Positions 9,424 to 19,461 of a DNA stretch of 64,000 nt are shown one piece after another; position 1 is the first letter of the stretch, and every line of letters begins with the position of its first letter. Origin of the DNA: Streptomyces sp. CB02414 (GTDB taxonomy: Bacteria > Actinomycetota > Actinomycetes > Streptomycetales > Streptomycetaceae). Below the pieces are notes generated by a model. That model was not told the DNA's origin and made no database searches. It worked only from the letters and a program-made list of their open reading frames with translations. Location of the stretch: positions 496,001 through 560,000 of the forward strand of contig NZ_LIPF01000004.1 in the NCBI RefSeq assembly GCF_001905385.1. The letters run 5' to 3'. The position numbers were made by a program, and so were the translations under genes.

Positions 9424-10901
9424 GCACCGCCCGCCCGGTGACCCCGGTCCGCGCGGCAACGGTCACCCGCTGGACGGCCGAGACCGACGTCCTGGTCGTC
9501 GGCCTCGGCTGCGCGGGGGCCGCCGCCGCGTTCGAGGCCGCGTCGGCGGGCGCCGGCGTCCTGGCCCTGGACCGGGCCGGTGGCCCCGGCGGCTCGTCGG
9601 CCCTGTCCGGTGGCGAGCTCTACCTGGGCGGCGGCACCGAGGTGCAGAAGGCGTGCGGTTTCGAGGACGGCCCGGACGACATGTTCGGCTACCTCCGGGC
9701 CGCCCTCGGCCCGCACGCCGACGAGGAGAAGCTCCGCCTGTACTGCGAGGAGAGCGTCGCCCACTTCCAGTGGTTCGTGGACCGGGGGCTGGCCTTCGAG
9801 CCGACCCTGTGGGACGCGCCCACCTGGATGCCCACCACCCGCGACGGCCTCATGTGGCTCGGCGAGAACGCCTGGCCGTACAACGAGATCGCCCGGCCCG
9901 CCCCGCGCGGTCACCGCGCGGCCACCGAGGCGTACGGCGGCTGGCTGGTGATGGAGAAGCTGGTCTCCGCCGCCGAGGACGCCGGGACCGTGGTCCACGC
10001 CGACACCCTGGCCACCGCGCTGATCGTGGAGGACGGCACCGGCCGGGTCGTGGGCGTCACCGCGCGGCGGCACGGCGAGGACCTCGCGTACCGGGCGCGC
10101 AAGGGGGTGGTGCTCACGACCGGCGGCTTCGCCGACAACGAGGAGATGCTCGCCGACCACGCCCCGCACCTGCTCGCCCACGGCAGGGTCAGCGACGGAC
10201 TGGACGACGGCAGCGGCATCCGGATGGCCTGTGCGATCGGCGCCGCCACCCGCCGGATGGGGGTCGTCCAGCTCGCCCTGACCGCGCTGCCCGCCCTGGC
10301 CGTGCGGGGCATGCTGGTCAACGGCCACGGGCAGCGCTTCGTCAACGAGGACGTGTACCCCGGCCTGTTCAGCGTCGCCGCCGTACGGACCCAGCCCGGC
10401 CCCTACTGGGTGATCGTCGACGAGGAGGGCTACGAGGCGGTCCCCGAGCGCGAACGGTGGGGCGTCGTTCCCCGGTTCGTCTGCGAGACCCTGGACGAGC
10501 TGGAACGGGAACTGGCCATGCCGGCGGGCGCCCTGGAGTCCACCGTCGCCACCTACAACAGGTACGCGGCGAGCGGGCGGGACCCGTACTTCCACAAGGA
10601 CACGCGCTGGCTACGCCCACTTCAGGGCCCCTTCGCGGCGATCGACCCCAGGGCCGGCTTCCACCAGGGCGGGCGGCCGAGCGCGGGGGCCGGCACGGGC
10701 GCCGCGGGCTTCACCCTCGGCGGGCTGCGCACCACCGTGGACGGCGCGGTGCTCGACGTGTCCGGCTCCGTCCTGCCGGGACTGTTCGCCGCGGGGCGGG
10801 CGGCGTCCGGCATCCACGGCGAGGGGTACGTCAGCGGCACCTCGCTCGGCGACGGCACGTTCTTCGGCCGCCGGGCGGGAATCGCGGCGGCGGGCGGATA
10901 A
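9420..10901 (+). CDS. FAD-dependent steroid dehydrogenase, possibly delta-4-(5-alpha)-3-ketosteroid dehydrogenase
   Basis: A 493-residue flavoprotein of the fumarate reductase/KstD family. It has an FAD motif VLVVGLGCAGAAAAFEAA near residue 25 and GGPGGSSALSGGELYLGGG. Near the C-terminus it lacks the KstD Tyr-x3-Gly and instead has Tyr470-Val-Ser472 in EGYVSGTSLGDG. A Tyr-x-Ser pair is what I recall for the characterised Rhodococcus delta-4-(5-alpha) dehydrogenase of about this length, which would feed 5-alpha-steroids into the pathway. GTG 9420 overlaps the hsaC stop. A generic FAD dehydrogenase of unknown substrate is the alternative. Confidence 0.65.
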   Translation: MSTARPVTPVRAATVTRWTAETDVLVVGLGCAGAAAAFEAASAGAGVLALDRAGGPGGSSALSGGELYLGGGTEVQKACGFEDGPDDMFGYLRAALGPHADEEKLRLYCEESVAHFQWFVDRGLAFEPTLWDAPTWMPTTRDGLMWLGENAWPYNEIARPAPRGHRAATEAYGGWLVMEKLVSAAEDAGTVVHADTLATALIVEDGTGRVVGVTARRHGEDLAYRARKGVVLTTGGFADNEEMLADHAPHLLAHGRVSDGLDDGSGIRMACAIGAATRRMGVVQLALTALPALAVRGMLVNGHGQRFVNEDVYPGLFSVAAVRTQPGPYWVIVDEEGYEAVPERERWGVVPRFVCETLDELERELAMPAGALESTVATYNRYAASGRDPYFHKDTRWLRPLQGPFAAIDPRAGFHQGGRPSAGAGTGAAGFTLGGLRTTVDGAVLDVSGSVLPGLFAAGRAASGIHGEGYVSGTSLGDGTFFGRRAGIAAAGG

Positions 10902-10925
10902 GGGACGGGAGCGGGTACGGGGAGA

Positions 10926-10958
10926 GGCCGGGTGCGCGCGAGGTGCGCGTACCCGGCC
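10926..10958. terminator. Bidirectional hairpin between the hsa operon and kshA operon
   Basis: A 14-bp stem (8 perfect pairs GGCCGGGT/ACCCGGCC, then a G-U and five G-C pairs) closes a 5-nt loop at 10940-10944. It lies between convergent genes ending at 10901 and 10962. Confidence 0.75.
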
Positions 10959-10961
10959 CTG

Positions 10962-11225
10962 CTACTGGTCCCGGTCGGCGCCGCCGTCCACCACCTCGAT
11001 CGTGCCGCACAGCGCCGCCTCGCGGATCGTGTCGCTCAGGGACCGGCAGCCCTCGAAGGCCCCGCCTGCCCCGTCCCGTTCGGAGCAGGCCGCCGTGGCC
11101 CGGGCGTTCCACTGCACGCTCGTCTGCTGCCAGCTGCTCTTGCGCACCAGGACCTCGGCGGCACACCGCTCGCAGGCCAGCGGACGCATCGGCGCCCCGT
11201 CGGCGAGCCGGTTGTCGAGCCGCAT
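10962..11225 (-). CDS. Small cysteine-rich protein coupled to kshA
   Basis: An 87-residue protein whose ATG (11225-11223) overlaps the kshA stop, so it is almost certainly co-translated with the oxygenase. It carries ACERC (Cys18, Cys21), then Cys47, Cys60 and Cys73, a pattern that could bind a metal or small iron-sulfur cluster. The VLVRKSSWQQTSVQW segment is very similar to what I recall of small proteins called 'ferredoxin' beside steroid genes in other actinomycetes. I cannot show a canonical ferredoxin fold. It may assist KshA electron transfer or assembly; function is unknown. Confidence 0.7.
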   Translation of the reverse strand: MRLDNRLADGAPMRPLACERCAAEVLVRKSSWQQTSVQWNARATAACSERDGAGGAFEGCRSLSDTIREAALCGTIEVVDGGADRDQ

Positions 11226-12397
11226 CAGACCGGCCGGCTCTCTGCGGCGGCAGTGGCTGCGGCCTTGCGGGCGAGGTTCGCCTCGACCTCCTTCTGCCAC
11301 GCCTCGACGGGCCGCGTGGTGTCCAGTTCGAACTCGAAGCGGTCGGTCATCTCCGGCGTCACGTCGGCGGCGTCGACGTAGAACTGCTCGTACCAGCGGC
11401 GGAGCTGGTAGACCGGGCCGTCCTCCTCGCACAGCAGCGGGTTGTCGATGCGGGTCTTGTTCTTCCAGATCTCGATGTCCTGCTCGAAACCGAGCTTGAT
11501 GAACTGGGCCATCCCGGCGGCGAGTTCGTCGGCCGCCTCGCCCGACAGGGACCGGGAGCGCTTGACGACGATGCCGTACTGGAGGACGAAGCGGTTCGCG
11601 TCCACCGGATAGTGGCAGTTGATCAGGACGGACCGCACGTCATCGGCGTCGGCGTAGTGGTAGGTCAGGTCGTCGATCATGAAGGACGGTCCGTGGTAGG
11701 AGGCCACGGAGTTGCTGCCGGTGGTCCTCGGCCTGTCGTCCTGCTCCTGGGGGCGGGCGTCGGGCCGGCCGGTGCCGCGCATGTACTGGGTGGCGGTGTG
11801 GCCCTCGAAGACGTTCTTGAAGTACGTCGGGAAGGAGTAGTGCACGTAGAAGAAGTGGGCCATGTCCACGACGTTGTCGACGACCTCGCGGCAGTTGGCG
11901 TCGACGACGGTCTCGTACCAGATCCAGTCGGTCCACTCGTCGCTCGTGGCGCCCTCGATGCGGGGGATCGTCACGTCGGGCGGCGGCGGGTTGCCCTCCG
12001 GGTCGTTCCAGACGAAGAGCATGCCGTCCTGGTCCAGGGTCGGCCAGGCCGCCGTGCGGGCGCGCAGCGGGACCCGCTTGGAGTACGGGATCTGCTTGCA
12101 GCGGCCGTCGCCGCCCCAGCGCCAGTCGTGGAACGGGCAGGCGACCTGGTCGCCCTTGACGGTGCCCTGGGAGAGGTCGCCGCCCATGTGGCGGCAGTAC
12201 GCGTCCAGCACGTTCAGCGTGCCGTCGCCCGCCTGGAACACCACCAGTTTCTGGCCGAAGGCCCGCACCGAGTGCGGCTTGCCGTCCTTGTACTTCTCGG
12301 CGAGACCCAGGCAGTGCCAGCCGCGTGCGAAGCGGGCGGGTGCCGCGGCGGCTTCGATGGCCCGGACGTCGTCGTGTGCTGACTCGGCTGCGCTCAC
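11225..12397 (-). CDS. kshA: 3-ketosteroid 9-alpha-hydroxylase, Rieske oxygenase component (KshA)
   Basis: Hydroxylates C9 of 3-ketosteroids; with the delta-1 double bond made by KstD this opens ring B spontaneously. The 390-residue protein has the Rieske 2Fe-2S ligands Cys68/His70 (YCRHMGG) and Cys87/His90 (CPFHDWRW). The mononuclear iron site is in NVVDMAHFFYVHYSFP with Asn175, Asp178, His181 and His186, the arrangement known for KshA. It is divergent from an SDR gene and has its own palindrome promoter; the reductase kshB is in the neighbouring operon. A small Cys-rich protein is encoded immediately downstream. Confidence 0.93.
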   Translation of the reverse strand: MSAAESAHDDVRAIEAAAAPARFARGWHCLGLAEKYKDGKPHSVRAFGQKLVVFQAGDGTLNVLDAYCRHMGGDLSQGTVKGDQVACPFHDWRWGGDGRCKQIPYSKRVPLRARTAAWPTLDQDGMLFVWNDPEGNPPPPDVTIPRIEGATSDEWTDWIWYETVVDANCREVVDNVVDMAHFFYVHYSFPTYFKNVFEGHTATQYMRGTGRPDARPQEQDDRPRTTGSNSVASYHGPSFMIDDLTYHYADADDVRSVLINCHYPVDANRFVLQYGIVVKRSRSLSGEAADELAAGMAQFIKLGFEQDIEIWKNKTRIDNPLLCEEDGPVYQLRRWYEQFYVDAADVTPEMTDRFEFELDTTRPVEAWQKEVEANLARKAAATAAAESRPV

Positions 12398-12439
12398 GTT
12401 GCTCTCATCCCCTCAGGACGCGTGGTCTCCACGGTCCGG

Positions 12440-12491
12440 ACGGTAGGACCGGACCGCGGCGCCCGAGCGGGGGAGTCCCACTGACCGGAAC
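12440..12491 (-). promoter_or_regulatory. kshA promoter with 17-bp palindrome (site 3)
   Basis: Palindrome at 12475-12491; read toward kshA it is GTTCCGGTCAGTGGGAC. After exactly 29 bp comes TACCGT (12445-12440). The kshA start codon is 43 bp further on. Confidence 0.65.
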
Positions 12492-12520
12492 CGCTGTTCA
12501 CCGGTGCCGGTGAGGGGGCG

Positions 12521-12572
12521 GTCCCGGTCGGTGGGACCGGGCGCGCCCGCCGGGCGCCCCGGCGGGTACCGT
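12521..12572 (+). promoter_or_regulatory. SDR promoter with 17-bp palindrome (site 4)
   Basis: GTCCCGGTCGGTGGGAC at 12521-12537, a near-perfect palindrome, then 29 bp, then TACCGT at 12567-12572, 41 bp before the ATG of the SDR gene. Together with site 3 it gives one element per divergent promoter. Confidence 0.65.
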
Positions 12573-12612
12573 CCGCCGCTCCGTCCACCGGCAGGCGCAG
12601 CGAGGAGCCGAG

Positions 12613-14698
<2,086 letters not shown>

Positions 14699-14707
14699 GG
14701 AGCCGTC

Positions 14708-16912
14708 ATGACCATCGGGCTCACCCAGGACCACCGCGACCTGCGCGACGCCGTGCGGGCCTTCGCCACCCGGCACATCACCGAGGCCACCCTGCGCTCC
14801 GCCGCCGACGCCGCGAAGGAGACGCTCCCCGAGCACTTCGGCGGCCTCGCCGCACAGGGCCTGCTCGGCCTGCACCTGCCGGAGGACACGGGCGGCGCCG
14901 GCTACGGCCTGCTCGAACTCGCCGTCGTCACCGAGGAACTGGGCCGCGCCATGGCCCCCGGCCCCTTCCTGCCGACGACCCTCGCCTCCGCCGTCCTGCA
15001 CGCCGCCGGACACCGCACCCACCTAGCCGCGCTCGCCGCCGGAACCACCGTGGGCGCGGTCGGGGTCGGCCCCGGCACCCTCGCCCTGGCCCGCGCCGCC
15101 GACGGCACGGTCACCGTCAGCGGCACCTCGGACCTCGTCGTCGGCGGGCACCTCGCCGACCTGTTCGTGCTCCCCGCCGCCGACCACGGCCGCACCACCT
15201 GGCTCGTGCTGCCCCGCGCGGCCGTGGACACCGACGACGTCCGCAGCCACGACCTCACCCGCCGCTCGTCCCGCGTCACCGCCCGCTCCGTACCCGTCCC
15301 CGCCGCCGACCTCCTCGGCCTCGACCCCCGGCGCCCCCACGACCTGGCCGCGACCCTCTTCGCCGCCGAGGCCTCCGGCATCGCCGACCGCTGCGTCACC
15401 ACCGCCGCCGACCACGCCCGCGTACGGGAGCAGTTCGGGCGCGTGATCGGCCAGTTCCAGGGCGTCAAGCACCGCTGCGCCCGCATGCTCGCCCACGCCG
15501 AACAGGCCCGCGCCTGCGCCTGGGACGCCGCCCGCGCCCAGGACGCCCTTCCCGACGGCACCGGGGAGGAACTCCGGGAGGCCGAGCTGGCCGCGGCCGT
15601 CGCCGCCGCGGTCGCCACGGAAGCCGCCTTCGTCGCCGCCAAGGACTGCGTCCAGGTGCTCGGCGGCATCGGCTTCACCTGGGAACACGACGCGCACCTC
15701 GCGCTGCGCCGCGCCCAGACCCTGCGCACCGCCCTCGGCCCGGCCGCCGCCTGGCGCCGCCGCGTGGCCCGCCTGGCACTGGACGGCACCCGGCGCCGAC
15801 TGGGCGTCGAGCTGCCGCCGGAGGCCGAGACCGTGCGCGAGGACGTCCGCGCCGAACTGCGGGCCGCCGCCGGACTCGACGGCAGGGAACGCCTCACCCA
15901 CCTCGCCGACCACGGCTACACCGCCCCGCACCTTCCCGCCCCCTGGGGCAAGGGCGCCGACCCGGTCACCCAGCTGGTCATCGCCGAGGAGCTGCGGGCC
16001 GCGGACCTCACCCCCGTCGACATGATCATCGGCGGCTGGGTGGTACCCACCCTCATCGCCCACGGCGACGCGGCCCAGCAGGAGCGCTTCCTCACGCCCA
16101 GCCTGCGCGGCGACATCGTCTGGTGCCAGCTGTTCAGCGAACCCGGCGCCGGCTCCGACCTGGCCGGCCTCACCACCCGGGCCCGGAAGACCGACGGCGG
16201 CTGGCGCGTCACCGGGCAGAAGGTGTGGACGTCCATGGCCCGCGACGCCCACTGGGGCGTCCTGCTCGCCCGTACCGACACCACCGTGCCCAAGCACCAG
16301 GGCATCTCGTACTTCCTCCTCGACATGACCAGCCCCGGCATCGACATCCGCCCGCTGCGGCAGATCACCGGCGAGGCCGAGTTCAACGAGGTGTTTTTGG
16401 ACGACGTGTTCATTCCCGACGACCTCCTCGTCGGCGCGCCCGGCGACGGCTGGAAACTCGCCCGCACCACCCTCGCCAACGAACGCGTCGCCCTCTCCCA
16501 CGACTCGGTCGGCTCCGGCGCCGAAACCCTGCTGGAGCTCGCCGCCGCCTCGGACGGCCTGGACGACGAACGCCTCACCGTCCTCGGCGGCCACCTCTGC
16601 GACGCGCAGACCGGCGCCGTCCTCGGCCTGCGCACCACCCTGCGCACCGTCTCCGGACAGCAGCCGGGCGCCGAGGCGTCCGTGGCCAAGCTCCTCGGCG
16701 TCGAACACCAGCAGCGGGTCTGGGAGACCTGCGTCGACTGGCTCGGCGACGCCGCGCTGAGCGGGGAGGGACAGCGCCACGACCCCATGTGGATGTTCCT
16801 CAACTCCCGCTGCCTGTCCATCGCGGGCGGCACCACGGAAGTCCAGCTGAACATCATCGGCGAGCGCCTCCTCGGCCTGCCGCGCGACCCCGAGCCCACC
16901 CGGAAAGGCTGA
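14708..16912 (+). CDS. Double-length acyl-CoA dehydrogenase (FadE34-type fusion)
   Basis: Two acyl-CoA dehydrogenase units fused in one 734-residue chain. The first (about 1-380) is a divergent unit ending in QVLGGIGFTWEHDAHLALRR. The second (about 395-734) has the substrate-binding FSEPGAGSDLAGL, KVWTSMA, the FNEVFLDDVFIP strand and a C-terminal GGTTEVQLNIIGERLLGLP. A fused chain of about 710 residues is characteristic of Mycobacterium FadE34, reported to act on steroid-22-oyl and bile-acid side-chain CoA esters. The usual alternative is an alpha2beta2 pair such as FadE28/FadE29, which is also encoded here. A short stretch near 16390 uses unusual A/T-rich codons. Confidence 0.78.
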   Translation: MTIGLTQDHRDLRDAVRAFATRHITEATLRSAADAAKETLPEHFGGLAAQGLLGLHLPEDTGGAGYGLLELAVVTEELGRAMAPGPFLPTTLASAVLHAAGHRTHLAALAAGTTVGAVGVGPGTLALARAADGTVTVSGTSDLVVGGHLADLFVLPAADHGRTTWLVLPRAAVDTDDVRSHDLTRRSSRVTARSVPVPAADLLGLDPRRPHDLAATLFAAEASGIADRCVTTAADHARVREQFGRVIGQFQGVKHRCARMLAHAEQARACAWDAARAQDALPDGTGEELREAELAAAVAAAVATEAAFVAAKDCVQVLGGIGFTWEHDAHLALRRAQTLRTALGPAAAWRRRVARLALDGTRRRLGVELPPEAETVREDVRAELRAAAGLDGRERLTHLADHGYTAPHLPAPWGKGADPVTQLVIAEELRAADLTPVDMIIGGWVVPTLIAHGDAAQQERFLTPSLRGDIVWCQLFSEPGAGSDLAGLTTRARKTDGGWRVTGQKVWTSMARDAHWGVLLARTDTTVPKHQGISYFLLDMTSPGIDIRPLRQITGEAEFNEVFLDDVFIPDDLLVGAPGDGWKLARTTLANERVALSHDSVGSGAETLLELAAASDGLDDERLTVLGGHLCDAQTGAVLGLRTTLRTVSGQQPGAEASVAKLLGVEHQQRVWETCVDWLGDAALSGEGQRHDPMWMFLNSRCLSIAGGTTEVQLNIIGERLLGLPRDPEPTRKG

Positions 16913-16914
16913 CC

Positions 16915-17805
16915 ATGCCCATCGACCGCGAGAAGGCGCTGACCGCGCCGCCGTCGGTCCGCGAGATCCGCTGGACCACCCGCGACGTCCTCCTCTACCA
17001 CCTCAGCCTGGGAGCGGGTGCCGACGCCGCCACCGACCCCGAACTGCACCTCACCTACGAGAAGAACCTCGCCGTGCTGCCCACCTTCGCGGTGGTCGCC
17101 GGCACCGGCATCTCCGCGGGCGAGGGCCCCGCGCCCGGCCTGCACCTGCCCGGCATCGACGTCGACCTGCGGGCCGTGCTCCACGCCGGCCAGGGACTGG
17201 ACGTGCACCGGCCCCTGCCCGCCTCGGGCGCCGCGACGCTCAGCTCACGCGTCGCCGAGGTGTGGGACAAGGGCAGGGCGGCGCTGATCGTGCTGGAGTC
17301 CGCGGCCACCGCACCCGGCGGCGAACCGCTGTGGACCACGACCACCCGCATCTGGGCCCGCGGCGAAGGAGGCTTCGGCGCCGGACCCGGACCCGACGAG
17401 GAACCGACGGCACCGGAACGGCCCGCCGACACCGTGCTCACCACCGCCACCAGCCCCCAACAAGCCCTGTGGTACCGCCTCAACGGCGACCTCAACCCGC
17501 TGCACGCCGACCCGTCCTTCGCCCGCTCCGCCGGTTTCGAACGGCCCGTCCTGCACGGACTCGCCTCCTACGGGCTGCTCGCCAAGACCCTCGTCGACGG
17601 ACTCCTCGACGGCGACGTCACCCGCCTCACCGGCCTCGCCGTCCGCTTCGCCGGCCCCCTGGTGCCCGGCGAGTCCCTCACCACCTCGGTATGGCGCGAC
17701 GGACCGGCGGACGACGGCACCGAGCGGCTCCTGCTGCACACCGCCTGCCCCGAACGCGACGGCGCGCCCGTCCTGACCCACGCGAAGGCGACGGTGCGCC
17801 CATGA
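16915..17805 (+). CDS. chsH3: Double hot-dog enoyl-CoA hydratase (ChsH3-like)
   Basis: A 296-residue MaoC-type hydratase with two hot-dog halves: a degenerate N-terminal half (TYEKNLAVLPTFAVVAG) and an active C-terminal half with RLNGDLNPLHADPSFARSAGFERPVLHGL, the Asp/His hydratase signature. The opening MPID...LYHLSLGAGAD resembles Rv3538 of Mycobacterium, a hydratase of steroid side-chain enoyl-CoAs. It begins 3 bp after the FadE34-type gene, whose product it would hydrate. A shorter paralogue is at 26008. Confidence 0.8.
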   Translation: MPIDREKALTAPPSVREIRWTTRDVLLYHLSLGAGADAATDPELHLTYEKNLAVLPTFAVVAGTGISAGEGPAPGLHLPGIDVDLRAVLHAGQGLDVHRPLPASGAATLSSRVAEVWDKGRAALIVLESAATAPGGEPLWTTTTRIWARGEGGFGAGPGPDEEPTAPERPADTVLTTATSPQQALWYRLNGDLNPLHADPSFARSAGFERPVLHGLASYGLLAKTLVDGLLDGDVTRLTGLAVRFAGPLVPGESLTTSVWRDGPADDGTERLLLHTACPERDGAPVLTHAKATVRP

Positions 17806-18461
17806 ACGTCCCCGCCCACGACACCACCGGCCCGACCACAGGCCCGGCCACCGGCCCCCGCCTGGTGGCCGAACGCCACCCGGACGGCGTCGACACAGCC
17901 GTCGCAGCCGCCCGCCGGCTCGTCACCGCGCTGCTGCGGGCCGGCGACGGCACCGGCGCCGACATGGACGGCATCGCCGCCCGCCTCGACGCCCTCGCCG
18001 ACGAGCTCACCGAGAAGGCCCCCACCGTCCCGGAACGCCTCGCCGAGATGTGGCGCGGCGAGGGCGTCACCCGCCACGACCCCGTCACCGGCCCGGAGAA
18101 CGCCCTCGCCCCGCCGCTGGCCCTGCACGGCGCCGAGGACCGCTCCGTCTCCGGCACCGTCACGCTCGACCTGCCCTACCAGGGGCCACCCGGCCACGTG
18201 CACGGCGGCGTCTCCGCGCTGCTCCTCGACCACACGCTGGGCGTGGCCAACCACTGGGCCGGCCCGTCCGGCATGACCGCCGAACTCACCCTGCGGTACC
18301 TGCGGCCCACCCCGCTGTTCGAGCCGCTCACCGTCACCGGCCGGCAGGACTCGGTGGACGGTTCCCGCATCCGCACCTCCGGCGAGATCTCGGCCGGCGG
18401 CAAGGTCTGCGTCACCGCGGAGGGCCTGTTCGTCAACAAGCAGCTGCCGAGGCCGAGCTGA
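17802..18461 (+). CDS. PaaI/hot-dog acyl-CoA thioesterase
   Basis: A 219-residue protein with one hot-dog domain in its C-terminal 110 residues (GHVHGGVSALLLDHTLGVANHWAG, then LTLRYLRPTPLFEPL), the PaaI-type thioesterase signature with the catalytic HGG-Asp pair. The first 100 residues carry an Ala/Arg-rich helical extension. ATG overlaps the chsH3 stop by 4 bp. It may release CoA from stalled steroid acyl-CoA intermediates. The exact substrate is unknown. Confidence 0.75.
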   Translation: MNVPAHDTTGPTTGPATGPRLVAERHPDGVDTAVAAARRLVTALLRAGDGTGADMDGIAARLDALADELTEKAPTVPERLAEMWRGEGVTRHDPVTGPENALAPPLALHGAEDRSVSGTVTLDLPYQGPPGHVHGGVSALLLDHTLGVANHWAGPSGMTAELTLRYLRPTPLFEPLTVTGRQDSVDGSRIRTSGEISAGGKVCVTAEGLFVNKQLPRPS

Positions 18462-18476
18462 GGGAGGGGCACCGCC

Positions 18477-19250
18477 ATGGGAGACCCGGCGCGCACGCTC
18501 GACGGCAAGGTCGCCGTCATCACCGGGGCCGGCCAGGGCGTGGGCCAGGGCATCGCCCTCGCCCTCGCCTCCGAGGGCGCCTCGGTCGCCGTACTCGGGC
18601 GGACCGCGGCGAAACTGGAGAGCACCTGCGCACTGCTGCGGGCCAGAGGAGCACGCGCGGAGCCCTTCGTCCTAGACGTGCTCGACACGGACCGCATCCC
18701 CGCCGTCGTCGACGCCGTCGCCGCACGCTTCGGCGGCATCGACATCCTGGTCAACAACGCCTACACCGGCTGCTACGGACCGCTCCTGTCCCTGGACGAC
18801 GAGCAGTTCCGCAGGGGCTTCGAGAGCGGGCCGTTCGCCGCGTTCGCGTTCATGAAGGCGGCACACCCCCATCTCGGCCGGGCCGGCGGAGGAGTGATCG
18901 TCAACCTGGTCACCTCGGCCATGGTCCGCTGGGACCTGAGCACCTACGGGGCGTACGCCGCCGCCAAGTCCGCGCTGCGCACCCTGACCCGGGCGGCCGC
19001 CAACGAGTGGGGCCGCGACGGGATCCGGGTCAACGCGATCGCCCCGCACGCGGTGTCGCCCGCCTACGCGAAGTGGCAGGCGGCCCGCCCCGAGGAGGCC
19101 GCCGAGTTCTGCGCGTCCATCCCGCTGGGCTACGTCGGCGACTGCGAGCAGGACATCGGCCGCGCCGTGGTGATGCTCTGCGGCCCGGACGCGCGCTACC
19201 TGACGGGGGCGACGGTGCCGCTGGACGGCGGCCAGGCCAACTTCGACTGA
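18477..19250 (+). CDS. Short-chain dehydrogenase/reductase
   Basis: Classical SDR of 257 residues: ITGAGQGVGQG cofactor motif, ILVNNAY, YAAAK as the Tyr-Lys site with the Ser in VTSAM, and YLTGATVPLDGG. GGGAGG precedes the ATG. As last gene of the fadA5 operon it may oxidise a 3-hydroxyacyl-CoA of the side chain or a ring hydroxyl; which one cannot be read from the sequence. Confidence 0.78.
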   Translation: MGDPARTLDGKVAVITGAGQGVGQGIALALASEGASVAVLGRTAAKLESTCALLRARGARAEPFVLDVLDTDRIPAVVDAVAARFGGIDILVNNAYTGCYGPLLSLDDEQFRRGFESGPFAAFAFMKAAHPHLGRAGGGVIVNLVTSAMVRWDLSTYGAYAAAKSALRTLTRAAANEWGRDGIRVNAIAPHAVSPAYAKWQAARPEEAAEFCASIPLGYVGDCEQDIGRAVVMLCGPDARYLTGATVPLDGGQANFD

Positions 19251-19280
19251 CACCGACGCCGCCCGGCCCGCCCGGGAAGC

Positions 19281-19332
19281 CTCCCGGTCAGCGGGACCGC
19301 CCCCGCCGGGGCGGCCCACCCGCGGCTAGCTT
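19281..19332 (+). promoter_or_regulatory. CoA-ligase operon promoter with 17-bp palindrome (site 6)
   Basis: CTCCCGGTCAGCGGGAC at 19281-19297, 29 bp, then TAGCTT at 19327-19332. The start codon lies about 130 bp downstream, a longer leader than at most other sites. No other element is seen in the 211-bp gap. Confidence 0.6.
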
Positions 19333-19461
19333 CGCCGACGGCGGGCGACACCGGCCGCCCCGTCCGGTGCGCCACGACCACCGCGGAGCACCCGGCGTGT
19401 CCGCGCGCCCCCGTCTCCGTACCGACTCCGCAACCCGTCCACCGGGTGAGAGGGACCGACG

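Noticed and set aside
7096..9459. 787-codon minus-strand frame opposite hsaA and hsaC
   Set aside because: Same kind of GC-driven antisense frame; the plus strand carries two complete enzymes with catalytic motifs.
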